Shown here piece after piece: positions 38,532-46,326 of a stretch of 64,000 bases of DNA. The stretch is taken from contig NC_023033.1 in the NCBI RefSeq assembly GCF_000505665.1, forward strand, positions 2,198,313 through 2,262,312, written 5' to 3'. The notes below the pieces were generated by a model that saw nothing but the letters and a program-made list of their open reading frames with translations, searched no databases and was not told the origin of the DNA. Numbering within the stretch: position 1 is the stretch's first letter; each line of letters opens with the position of its first letter. This DNA comes from Thermosynechococcus sp. NK55a. GTDB taxonomy: Bacteria > Cyanobacteriota > Cyanobacteriia > Thermosynechococcales > Thermosynechococcaceae. The position numbers and the translations under genes were made by a program.

Positions 38532-39697
38532 AGACACATCGCTGCCCAGTGTGCGAGCACGCGCAACTCAAACCTTTCTTACAGCGCTCCCAGGTTCCCG
38601 TTCACCAGAATCTGGTAATGACCAGTCAGGATGCCGCCCGCACGGTGACGCGCGGTGAGCTCGACTTGGTCATTTGCGAGGCATGCGGCTTTGTCTTCAA
38701 CCAGGCTTTTGACTTGTCGCGCTTGAGTTACGGCGAGGCCTATGACAATACCCAGTCTTGCTCTGCCTATTTCGACGCCTATCTGGATGGCCTGGTGCAG
38801 GACATGGTGGAGCGACAGGGCGTACGCAACTGCACGATTGTGGAGGTCGGTTGCGGCAAGGGGCACTTTCTCAAGAAGCTGGTCAGGTACCCGGGCGCCA
38901 ACAACACAGGCTTTGGATTCGATCCCAGCTATGTGGGGCCGCTGACTGACTTGGACGGGCGACTGCAATTTCGTACTTGTTACTACAACCACAGCTGTAC
39001 TGACATAGCCGCAGACGTGGTGGTCTGTCGCCATGTGATCGAGCACGTTCCTGAGCCCTTGGAAATACTCCGCTCGGTGCGTGCAGCCCTGGCGTCGTCG
39101 CCGAAGGCCAGAGTGTTTTTCGAGACACCCTGTGTCGAGTGGATTTTGCGCCACCGGGTAATCTGGGATTTTTTCTACGAGCACTGCTCGCTTTTTACCG
39201 CAGACTCTCTGGGACTGGCCTTCCGGCGCACCGGCTTTGCTGTAGAGCGCGTTGAGCACATCTTTGGTGGGCAGTATCTGTGGCTAGAAGCCCGAGTAGC
39301 GGACATCGATGAAACCTTGCCGATCGCTAGTGAAACCATCCGACTGGCAATGACCTACGCAGCCGATGAACAGAAGCTCAGAGAAGTCTGGTTGGCACGC
39401 CTGCATAACTTGCGTCAGAACGGGAAAGTAGCCTTGTGGGGCGCTGGCGCCAAAGGCGCGACCTTTGCCAATCTGGTCGATCCTGACTGCACTCTGATCG
39501 ATTGTGTCATCGATCTGAATCCCAACAAACAGGGCTGCTTCATTCCGGGCACAGGCCATCCGATTGTTGCGCCTGCCGATCTGCCTGCTCGTGGAGTGCG
39601 CAACGCCCTGCTGATGAACCCAAACTACCGACAAGAAAACCTACAACTGCTAGCCAAGGCTGGCATTGAACTAAATTTGATTGACTGGAACGAATGA
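38528..39697 (+). CDS. Class I SAM methyltransferase, C-methyltransferase-like
   Basis: A 389-aa protein of the same general layout as the one at 36412, but distant: N-terminal CPVCEHAQ and CEACGF cysteines (zinc site), a SAM motif IVEVGCGKGHFLKKL, ADVVVCRHVIEHVPEP after it, and a C-terminal Rossmann-like ALWGAGAKGATFANL. A role in methylation of a second sugar or at a second position is likely. It is the last ATGA-coupled gene of the rfb series. Confidence 0.82.
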   Translation: MKTHRCPVCEHAQLKPFLQRSQVPVHQNLVMTSQDAARTVTRGELDLVICEACGFVFNQAFDLSRLSYGEAYDNTQSCSAYFDAYLDGLVQDMVERQGVRNCTIVEVGCGKGHFLKKLVRYPGANNTGFGFDPSYVGPLTDLDGRLQFRTCYYNHSCTDIAADVVVCRHVIEHVPEPLEILRSVRAALASSPKARVFFETPCVEWILRHRVIWDFFYEHCSLFTADSLGLAFRRTGFAVERVEHIFGGQYLWLEARVADIDETLPIASETIRLAMTYAADEQKLREVWLARLHNLRQNGKVALWGAGAKGATFANLVDPDCTLIDCVIDLNPNKQGCFIPGTGHPIVAPADLPARGVRNALLMNPNYRQENLQLLAKAGIELNLIDWNE

Positions 39698-39799
39698 TTA
39701 AGCTGATTCTACCCTTTGGTTCGTCCTCATTTCATCGCAAGCCGAAACAAGAGTCGGCGGACAAAATAAATCTTAATCAAGAATGCGAGGTAGAGACAT

Positions 39800-40585
39800 A
39801 TGGAAGGTGATATGTATCGCAAATTCAAAGCAGAAGGCAACACAGAAATTGCGGCAATGGGGCAGCTCCCAGCTTTGGCAAAATTGACAAATAGTTGGAT
39901 TAAATCGGTTACGCAATTCAAGTATTCCTACCATTTCGAGTGGCTTGGCCGCCCCATTATCCAATACCCCCAAGACATGGTGGCGATGCAGGAGCTCATC
40001 TGGCAAATCAAGCCGGATCTCATCATCGAGACCGGCATTGCCCATGGGGGCTCCTTGATTCTCTATGCCTCAATGCTCGCGCTGCTCGATGTGTGCGAGG
40101 CCATCGAAGCGGGTACCGTGATCGATCCAAGGCAATCCCGTCGGAAGGTGCTGGGCATCGATATCGAGATTCGACCGCATAATCGAGCCGCCATCGATGC
40201 CCACCCAATGAGGAGCCGCATCCAGATGCTCGAGGGCTCCAGCATCGCGCCGGAAATCATCGAGCAGGTGCGGCAGATCGCTCAAGGGTACCAGCGCGTT
40301 CTCGTGTGCCTCGACTCCAACCACACCCACGACCACGTGTTGGCAGAGCTCAACGCGTATGCACCTCTGGTGAGTGTTGGTAGCTATTGCGTGGTGTTCG
40401 ACACCATCGTCGAGGATATGCCCAAAGAACTTTTCCCCGATCGCCCTTGGGGGCCGGGCAACAACCCCAAGACCGCGGTGTGGGAGTACCTCAGGACCCA
40501 CCCAGAGTTCGAGATCGACAAGAGCATTCAGCACAAGCTTCTCATCACGGTCGCGCCGGATGGCTATTTGAAGCGTGTCAGTTAA
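39800..40585 (+). CDS. CmcI/cephalosporin-hydroxylase-family protein, probable sugar O-methyltransferase
   Basis: A 261-aa protein. The central SAM-like fold has LIIETGIAHGGSLIL and VLGIDIEIRPHNR, then LVCLDSNHTHDHV (putative metal site). Proteins named cephalosporin hydroxylase in sugar clusters are mostly methyltransferases, including rhamnosyl O-methyltransferases. The first 45 codons are AT-richer than the rest, which suggests a recombined 5' end. It follows the previous gene by 102 bases. Confidence 0.78.
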   Translation: MEGDMYRKFKAEGNTEIAAMGQLPALAKLTNSWIKSVTQFKYSYHFEWLGRPIIQYPQDMVAMQELIWQIKPDLIIETGIAHGGSLILYASMLALLDVCEAIEAGTVIDPRQSRRKVLGIDIEIRPHNRAAIDAHPMRSRIQMLEGSSIAPEIIEQVRQIAQGYQRVLVCLDSNHTHDHVLAELNAYAPLVSVGSYCVVFDTIVEDMPKELFPDRPWGPGNNPKTAVWEYLRTHPEFEIDKSIQHKLLITVAPDGYLKRVS

Positions 40586-42098
40586 CGGTGTGCCCGTGGT
40601 CAAGCGCAATCTCATTGCCAACTATCTAGGCCAGGGCTGGATGGCGCTGATGGGGATGGCGTTCATCCCCCTCTACATCGAGTACCTGGGGATTGGCGCT
40701 TGGGGTGTGGTGGCGTTCGTGAGTTCTCTGCAGGCCTGGCTTCTGTTGGTGGACATGGGGTTGACACCAGCAGTGAGCAGGGAGATGGCGCGCTTCACAG
40801 GAGGCATCTATACGGCGGAGTCCATTGGCGGCCTGCTGCGGGCTTTTGAGCTGGTCTGTTTGAGTGCCGGGGCGCTCGTCGTGGCGGTAGGCGTGCTGGG
40901 CGCGCAGTGGATCACCGCAAACTGGCTTGCGAGCCCTGGTGGCCAGGCAGATCGCTTCGCGACTGCCTTGCAAATCAGCAGTGTTGTGCTCGCAGGACGT
41001 GTGCTGGAACAGGGTTACCGTGGCGCGCTTCGAGGTCTACAACATCAGGTTTGGCTGAACGCGGCGGATTCCGTGCTGGCGACGCTCCGCTGGGGCGGCG
41101 CTGCCGTCGTGATAATGCGCTGGCCGACGCTTGAGGCGTTTTTTGGGTGGCAGGCTTTTGTGTCTCTACTGTCTGTGGTTGCGCTGCGGTGGAAAACGCA
41201 CCATGTCCTCGGGTCGCCAGTCAAGGAAGCTCGAGCGGATTTCAGGATGCTATGGGCCATCCGGCACGTGAGCGGCGGGATAGGGTTGATCACGTTTCTT
41301 GCGCTGTTGCTGACCCAGATAGACAAGTTATTGCTCAGCAGGCTGCTCACGCTGGAGCAATATGGGGCCTATATGCTAGCGGCAACCGTCGCCGGTGGGC
41401 TGTCGTTTCTGGTCATGCCCCTTACGTTGGCCGTCGCCCCAAGGCTGGCCGAGTTGGTCGCGCGGGGAGATGAAGCCGGGGTGGTTCAGCTCTATCGCCA
41501 AGCCTCCCAGTCGGTGGCGGCGGCCATCGTACCTGTTGCGATGACGCTGGCAGTGTTCGCTCATGAAATCCTCGCCTTGTGGACAGGCAACCCCACCCTC
41601 GCCCATGAGGCTGCTCCCATGCTCTCCTTGCTGGCGCTTGGCACGATGTTCAATGCATTCATGCATGTGCCATATCAAACCCAGCTCGCCTACGGATGGA
41701 CCAGTCTGGCGGTAAAGATCAACCTGGCCGCGGTGACGCTTCTTGTGCCGGCGATCGCTATCTTCGTGCCGATCTATGGCGCCATTGCTGCGGCGTGGAT
41801 CTGGCTTGTGCTCAATGTGGGCTATGTGGCCGTCGGGATTCGCTTCATGTACAAAAAGCTGCTGCAACATGAGAAGAACGATTGGTACCGCTACGGAGTG
41901 GTGATCCCTGTTGCCATATCCGCTGCTTGCCTGATCGGAATTAAAATGACTATGCCCAGTTATTCGCCTAACCCCTTGGCTATCGTTGCTACCCTATTTG
42001 TTGGGCTGTCTTGTAGCATGGTTCTCACCATGACTGCGCTGCCGATATTGAGGCAGCGGGTATTTGATACGTTTCGAACCATTCGGAGGTTAAGATGA
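40575..42098 (+). CDS. wzx: Polysaccharide flippase (Wzx type)
   Basis: A 507-aa MATE/PST-like membrane protein with about 12-14 hydrophobic segments, starting at GTG 40575. The N-terminal helix NLIANYLGQGWMALMGMAF and the following EYLGIGAWGVVAF are typical of Wzx. It would flip lipid-linked glycan repeat units to the periplasm. The start overlaps the previous gene by 11 bases; the stop overlaps the truncated GT2 start (ATGA). No Wzy polymerase is recognised in the island. Confidence 0.85.
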   Translation: MSVNGVPVVKRNLIANYLGQGWMALMGMAFIPLYIEYLGIGAWGVVAFVSSLQAWLLLVDMGLTPAVSREMARFTGGIYTAESIGGLLRAFELVCLSAGALVVAVGVLGAQWITANWLASPGGQADRFATALQISSVVLAGRVLEQGYRGALRGLQHQVWLNAADSVLATLRWGGAAVVIMRWPTLEAFFGWQAFVSLLSVVALRWKTHHVLGSPVKEARADFRMLWAIRHVSGGIGLITFLALLLTQIDKLLLSRLLTLEQYGAYMLAATVAGGLSFLVMPLTLAVAPRLAELVARGDEAGVVQLYRQASQSVAAAIVPVAMTLAVFAHEILALWTGNPTLAHEAAPMLSLLALGTMFNAFMHVPYQTQLAYGWTSLAVKINLAAVTLLVPAIAIFVPIYGAIAAAWIWLVLNVGYVAVGIRFMYKKLLQHEKNDWYRYGVVIPVAISAACLIGIKMTMPSYSPNPLAIVATLFVGLSCSMVLTMTALPILRQRVFDTFRTIRRLR

Positions 42099-42226
42099 AT
42101 CCAAGAATCTCACAAGAACAGGAAAAGCCTAACACGCAAGCTTCCCATTCGCGCCAGGCCGCCATGGTCAGCATTGGCATGCCGGTGTATAACGGGGCGT
42201 CAATCGTCTGGCCAAAGATGGAATAA
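42095..42226 (+). pseudogene. Truncated family 2 glycosyltransferase
   Basis: ATG 42095 overlaps the wzx stop. The frame encodes 43 residues in which AMVSIGMPVYNGASIV is the normal GT2 start, followed abruptly by an out-of-family WPKME and TAA. The rest of the gene is missing; a foreign junction lies near 42205-42212. Confidence 0.75.
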
Positions 42227-42249
42227 AACTTCGTACACTGAGATGTAAG

Positions 42250-42266
42250 TTTGTCAAATTGACAAA
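42250..42266. repeat. Perfect 8-bp inverted repeat after the truncated GT2
   Basis: TTTGTCAA (42250-42257), one base, then TTGACAAA (42259-42266). It lies in an AT-rich gap between the truncated GT2 and the next glycosyltransferase. It could be a regulator site or a remnant of a mobile element end. Confidence 0.4.
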
Positions 42267-42303
42267 TAGCATAAATTTGCTTCTAGGTTAGGGGAAAAAC
42301 ATT

Positions 42304-43464
42304 ATGAACTTCCGGAATGCGTCACGTAGCACGAGTCTTCTTTCCATAGTGGTCCCGACAAAAGGGCGTACCTCAACTCTTACGTGGGCGTTAAAAACAG
42401 CACTATGCCAGCATGGCGATGACGTAGAGATCCTTGTGTCTGACAATGACACGTCTTCTGCTACCAAAAACCTAATTGACCACCTGGGCGACACCAAAAT
42501 TCGCTACGTTAAGACGCCCCGACGCCTGTCTATGACTGACCACTGGAATTTTGCCATATCGGCGTCGCGTGGCGACTACGTTCTGGTCCTAGGAGACGAT
42601 GACGGGCTTCTGCCTGACGCCGTGGAGCGAGTGCGACGTACTATTGAAATACACCGCCCAGACGTGATCTATGGACCGATGGACTTTTACCGCTGGCCAG
42701 TGGGCGATGAGCCGGGCATGGTTACGTGGATCGCAAGGAGCGGCTCCGATCACGAAGTGGACTTGCTTGCATTGAGAAGACGCATACTTCGCATGGGCGG
42801 CGCACGCTGGGAAACATTGCCATCTGTCTATAGAGCATTTGTACACCGGCGCGTTCTTGACGAGCTTTATGTAAAAACGGGTAAGTACTGCGATAGCCTG
42901 ATTCCAGATGTGTATACAGGGTTCGCAATTGCTGGATTGCAACCGTTGCGCGCCTTCTGCCTTTCGTATCCTATCGCGATTTGTGCTATGTCTTACGCTC
43001 CAAACCAAAAGCCGATGCCAAAAATTAACGAGACAGAGCAGCAACTAGCTTTATCGCATATAGCGGAATACGACGATCTGGGCTATCTTGTGTCGCTACC
43101 ACCTTTTTTTCCCAGGACTTTCAACAGCTTCGCTGAAAGTATGTTGCTTGCGGTCTCACGCTTTCCTGAAGAGAGAAGAGGGAGCGATCTCAACTACAGT
43201 GCCCATTTGGCATGGATGCTAAGCTGGTCGCGGGCCGCGGATCCCTTCGAAATCTATCGCCTGAGAAATGATCTGCAGCCGTTCGGATTTAATTTTATCG
43301 AGTTCGCGTTTTGGTATTCTGCATACAAGGTGCGTCACTGGTACTCACATATGTTAAGCAGACGTATAGCTAAACGATCATCCAATAATGTAGATCTGGC
43401 TGATGTTGTTTCAGCAGCGCACTATCTTATGGAGTGGCATCGGAAGACTGTCCGCTCAAGATGA
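42304..43464 (+). CDS. Family 2 glycosyltransferase
   Basis: A 386-aa GT-A enzyme starting LLSIVVPTKGRTSTLTWAL, with VEILVSDNDTSSATKN and a DxD-like motif in VLVLGDDDGLLP. The C-terminal half (200-386) is larger than the usual GT2 domain. It has lower GC than its neighbours, similar to the GT2 at 32687, so another origin than the GC-rich block is likely. Acceptor and donor not predictable. Confidence 0.85.
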   Translation: MNFRNASRSTSLLSIVVPTKGRTSTLTWALKTALCQHGDDVEILVSDNDTSSATKNLIDHLGDTKIRYVKTPRRLSMTDHWNFAISASRGDYVLVLGDDDGLLPDAVERVRRTIEIHRPDVIYGPMDFYRWPVGDEPGMVTWIARSGSDHEVDLLALRRRILRMGGARWETLPSVYRAFVHRRVLDELYVKTGKYCDSLIPDVYTGFAIAGLQPLRAFCLSYPIAICAMSYAPNQKPMPKINETEQQLALSHIAEYDDLGYLVSLPPFFPRTFNSFAESMLLAVSRFPEERRGSDLNYSAHLAWMLSWSRAADPFEIYRLRNDLQPFGFNFIEFAFWYSAYKVRHWYSHMLSRRIAKRSSNNVDLADVVSAAHYLMEWHRKTVRSR

Positions 43465-43473
43465 GGCGACCAC

Positions 43474-44607
43474 GTGTTTCGTGTTTTGTTTGTCCCCACC
43501 GGCCTTTCCACCGGCGGCGCGGAAAGACAGCTCGCGCAGCTGCTTGCACATCTGCATGGTACGAAGCTCGAGGCTGCCGTGGTGTCGCTGGGGCCGCGTG
43601 GGGCGGTGTCTGGGCAGATCGAAGCCCTCGGCGTTCCCGTGTGGCATCTGGGGCTCAGCTACAATCCCCTCAATTTGCCTTATGCGGCGGCCCGTTTGGC
43701 GATGATCGCCCGCCGCTTCCGGCCCCATGTCATCCAGGGCTGGATGTATCACGGCAATCTTGCCGCAAGCCTGGTCGGCCGCGTGCTGGGCCGGCCGGTG
43801 ATCTGGGGCGTGCGGCAATCCCTCTACGATCTCGCCAGGGAAAAACCGCTCACCAGGCAGGTCATTCGGCTGTTGGCGCGCTGGTCGCAGAGTCCGGCGG
43901 CCATCGTATATAACGCCCACCTCGCCCGCGCTCAGCACGAGCACTTTGGTTTTGCGCAGGAGCGCGGGTGTGTGATCGGTAACGCTTTCGATGGGCGGCA
44001 GTATCGGCCAGACCCGCAAGCGCGCCGCAGCGTGCGGGCAGAACTTGGCATTTCTCAGGATGCACCGCTCATCGGGCTCATTGCCCGCTACCACCCCATG
44101 AAGGGGCACGACATCTTTCTCTCCGCGGCACAACACCTTGCCGTTCGCCGCCCGGACGTGCATTTTCTACTCGCCGGGCGAGACGTGACGCCGGCCCACC
44201 CGCTCTTTGCTCCGCATGGGCGGAGCGGGCCGCTGGCCGGACGGCTGCATCTTCTGGGCGAACGCGCCGATATCCCGCGGCTAACCGCCGCACTGGACAT
44301 CGCTTCTTCTTCTTCTTCTTGGGGGGAGGCATTTTCCAACGCGCTCGCCGAGGCGCTGCTGTGTGGCGTGCCGGTGGTGGCGACGGATGTGGGGGACGCC
44401 AGAATCATCGTCGGAGATGCCGGGATCGTGGTGCCGCCCGGCGACGCCCGTGCGCTGGCCAGCGGGTGGCAGGCCCTGCTGGATCGGGGGCCCGAAGCGC
44501 GCCAAGCCATGGGATGGGCCGGACGGGAACGGTTGCTGGCGCAGCACTCGGTTGAGGCAGTGGCCCAAGCGTATGTTCAACTCTACGAAAGGATCCAGGA
44601 CCGATGA
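43474..44607 (+). CDS. Family 4 glycosyltransferase (GT-B fold)
   Basis: A 377-aa retaining glycosyltransferase. It starts at GTG 43474, nine bases after the previous gene. The N-terminal loop TGLSTGGAERQL and the C-terminal donor site WGEAFSNALAEALLCGVPVVATDVGD (EX7E-type acids) are intact. Within it, five TCT codons in a row (near 44300) encode a serine run where the family usually has two or three. Its stop overlaps the decayed methyltransferase start (ATGA). Confidence 0.9.
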   Translation: MFRVLFVPTGLSTGGAERQLAQLLAHLHGTKLEAAVVSLGPRGAVSGQIEALGVPVWHLGLSYNPLNLPYAAARLAMIARRFRPHVIQGWMYHGNLAASLVGRVLGRPVIWGVRQSLYDLAREKPLTRQVIRLLARWSQSPAAIVYNAHLARAQHEHFGFAQERGCVIGNAFDGRQYRPDPQARRSVRAELGISQDAPLIGLIARYHPMKGHDIFLSAAQHLAVRRPDVHFLLAGRDVTPAHPLFAPHGRSGPLAGRLHLLGERADIPRLTAALDIASSSSSWGEAFSNALAEALLCGVPVVATDVGDARIIVGDAGIVVPPGDARALASGWQALLDRGPEARQAMGWAGRERLLAQHSVEAVAQAYVQLYERIQDR

Positions 44608-45448
44608 ACCAAGACTTGACACGGGCTGAGACGCACTTCGCCTTCGGGCGCAACTGGGCGGAGTATGCGGCGAAGATCACCGAGGCCGAAGTGCGGTAGG
44701 CTGTAGCTGGCCTTCGCGGCTTCTTGGCGGCGAGCGGCTCGATGGCAAGCGCTTTCTCGATATCGGAAGCGGCTCGGGTCTGCACAGTCTCGCGGCCCTT
44801 CGCCTCGGGGCGCGGCAGGTGGTGGCGATAGACATCGACGCCGATTCCGTGGCGACCACGCAGGCGGTGTTACAGCGCTTCGCGCCGGATGGGCCGTGGA
44901 AAGTGGAAGCCAAAAGTGTCTTCGAGCTGGATCCGAGGGAATCCGGTGTTTTTGAGATCGTGTATTCCTGGGGTGTGCTGCATCATACCGGCGACATGTT
45001 CTTTGCCTTGCGTTCGGCGGCAGCCATGGTCGCGCCGGAAGGCTTCTTCGTGTTCGCCCTTTACCGGCGCATATGGATGGACTGGTTCTGGCGCTGGGAG
45101 AAGCGCTGGTATGCGCAGGCATCGCATTCAGCCCAGGCGCGGGCGCGATGGGTGTATGTGACCCTTTATCGCCTGGGCCTACGGCTGACCGGCCGACGGT
45201 TCGAGGATTATGTGACTAACTATCGCAGCAAGCGTGGCATGAGTTTCGAGCACGATGTGCACGACTGGCTGGGCGGCTGGCCTTATGAGTCGATCTCGTC
45301 TCGAGAGGTGCAAGACGCGATGAAAGCGCTTGGCTTCTCAGCGGTCAAGCAATTCGCACGCAAAGGGCGCTTTTTGGGGAAAGACCCTGGGTTCTTCGGT
45401 TCTGGCTGCGATGAATATGTGTACCGGAAAGAAGCATGTGCGGACTGA
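44604..45448 (+). pseudogene. Class I SAM methyltransferase with in-frame stop and frameshift
   Basis: ATG 44604 overlaps the GT4 stop. The first 31 codons (ending ITEAEVR) are stopped by TAG 44697-44699, continue in the same frame as AVAGLR, and then the family sequence moves to another frame near 44715-44722: RLLGGERLDGKRFLDIGSGSG, the SAM-binding motif. The rest is open to TGA at 45446-45448. The second part alone (from ATG 44819) lacks the SAM motif, so an active enzyme is unlikely. Confidence 0.85.
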
Positions 45449-45627
45449 CAGGCTTCTGGTGCGCGGCGCGTCTGCCCCGTCCCCTCGCCGACACCGCCCG
45501 CCGCATGGCGGACACCCTCATCCACCGCGGCCCGGACGATGCCGGGGTGTGGGTGGATAGAGTTGGAAAGCTAGTGAAGAGGGTTGCACCAGTAACTAGT
45601 GCTCTCTTGCTTCATCCTGTAAAATAA
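45436..45627 (+). pseudogene. asnB: Truncated asparagine synthase (glutamine-hydrolysing)
   Basis: MCGLTGFW with the N-terminal nucleophile Cys2, and MADTLIHRGPDDAGVWVD, are the AsnB glutaminase start. After about 41 residues (near 45558) the frame leaves the family into native-type sequence and stops at 45627. About 90 percent of the gene is missing. AsnB homologues often end O-antigen clusters. The stub marks the right boundary of the island. Confidence 0.85.
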
Positions 45628-45708
45628 GTGGGCAAGAAGACTGCAGAGAAGTATTGTGAAGTCTATCTGACTTGTAACCTATAGATTAGATGCTCTTGGG
45701 AAGTTGTA

Positions 45709-46170
45709 ATGGCCGCTAAGGGTGCTTTGGTCTTTTTATTGCTCCTTTTAGGTGCTCCGGCTTGGGCTACCAATCCCGCTGATTTAGAACAACTGCGGCG
45801 CACGGGTAGCTGCCCCAAGTGCGATCTGAGCTATGCCCGCTTACGGGGATGGAATCTTCAAGGGGCCGATCTGCGGGGAGCTAATCTCAACGCTGCCAAT
45901 CTGCGCAGTGCCAACCTGATGGGGGCTGATCTGAGTGGCGCTATCCTTAACAATGCTGATTTAACGAAAGCCAATCTCACAAATGCCAAGCTCACAGGCG
46001 CCAGTCTCCTCATCACGCGCTTGGATCGAGCAATTCTCGTGGGGGCACACTTGGTAGATGCGATTCTAGGGGGGCGCGATCGCTTGGCACAGGTGAAAAC
46101 ATTCCGCGATGCCATGTTGCCCAACGGTCAAAAAGCATTCTTTTTGGAAGGACCAACCCGCCGTCGCTAG
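45709..46170 (+). CDS. Secreted pentapeptide-repeat protein
   Basis: A 153-aa protein. A signal peptide ([16 protein letters not shown]) is followed by a CPKC pair and about 13 A(D/N)Lxx repeats (residues 50-115), which would fold as a right-handed quadrilateral beta-helix. The location is periplasm or thylakoid lumen, as for several cyanobacterial pentapeptide proteins. Function unknown. A small membrane protein gene follows three bases later. Confidence 0.85.
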   Translation: MAAKGALVFLLLLLGAPAWATNPADLEQLRRTGSCPKCDLSYARLRGWNLQGADLRGANLNAANLRSANLMGADLSGAILNNADLTKANLTNAKLTGASLLITRLDRAILVGAHLVDAILGGRDRLAQVKTFRDAMLPNGQKAFFLEGPTRRR

Positions 46171-46173
46171 TCT

Positions 46174-46326
46174 ATGGAAATTGCCCTTGTTAGTTTTATT
46201 GTCCTGTTTGTGCTCACAGAAATGGTGCTGCACCTGCGGCAGTGGGTGATGCCCTTGCCAGTCGTCTTAATTGCTGCGGCTGCCCTTGTGGTGGCTTCCA
46301 ATTGGCCCCTGTTTCGCCGTGAGTAG
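46174..46326 (+). CDS. Small membrane protein (50 aa)
   Basis: ATG 46174 begins a 50-residue protein, MEIALVSFIVLFVLTEMVLH..., with two hydrophobic segments and a basic end (FRRE). The stop (46324-46326) overlaps the GTG start of the GTPase gene at 46319, as expected for coupled genes, and it lies three bases after the pentapeptide gene. I do not know its function. Confidence 0.7.
   Translation: MEIALVSFIVLFVLTEMVLHLRQWVMPLPVVLIAAAALVVASNWPLFRRE

Larger units (their letters stand above)
32665..45600. other. Horizontally acquired polysaccharide biosynthesis island
   Basis: The native cyclophilin gene ends at 32664 and native-style sequence resumes after about 45560. Between them, genes are mostly GC-rich (the row 36661-36720 has 42 G/C of 60), and GCGATCGC, frequent elsewhere, was found once (41751-41758). 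The genes overlap by ATGA in a run and encode nucleotide-sugar enzymes, methyltransferases, a flippase and glycosyltransferases. Parts at 32687-33604, around 39800-39930 and 42250-43464 are less GC-rich, so the island is a mosaic. No transposase, integrase or flanking repeat was recognised. Confidence 0.85.

Noticed and set aside
39881-42269. 14-base identity between 39881-39894 and 42256-42269
   Set aside because: Short, AT-rich, not extended on either side; most likely chance.
44300-44320. Run of five TCT codons in the GT4 gene as a phase-variation repeat
   Set aside because: The unit is three bases, so changes in number keep the frame; the run only lengthens a serine loop.
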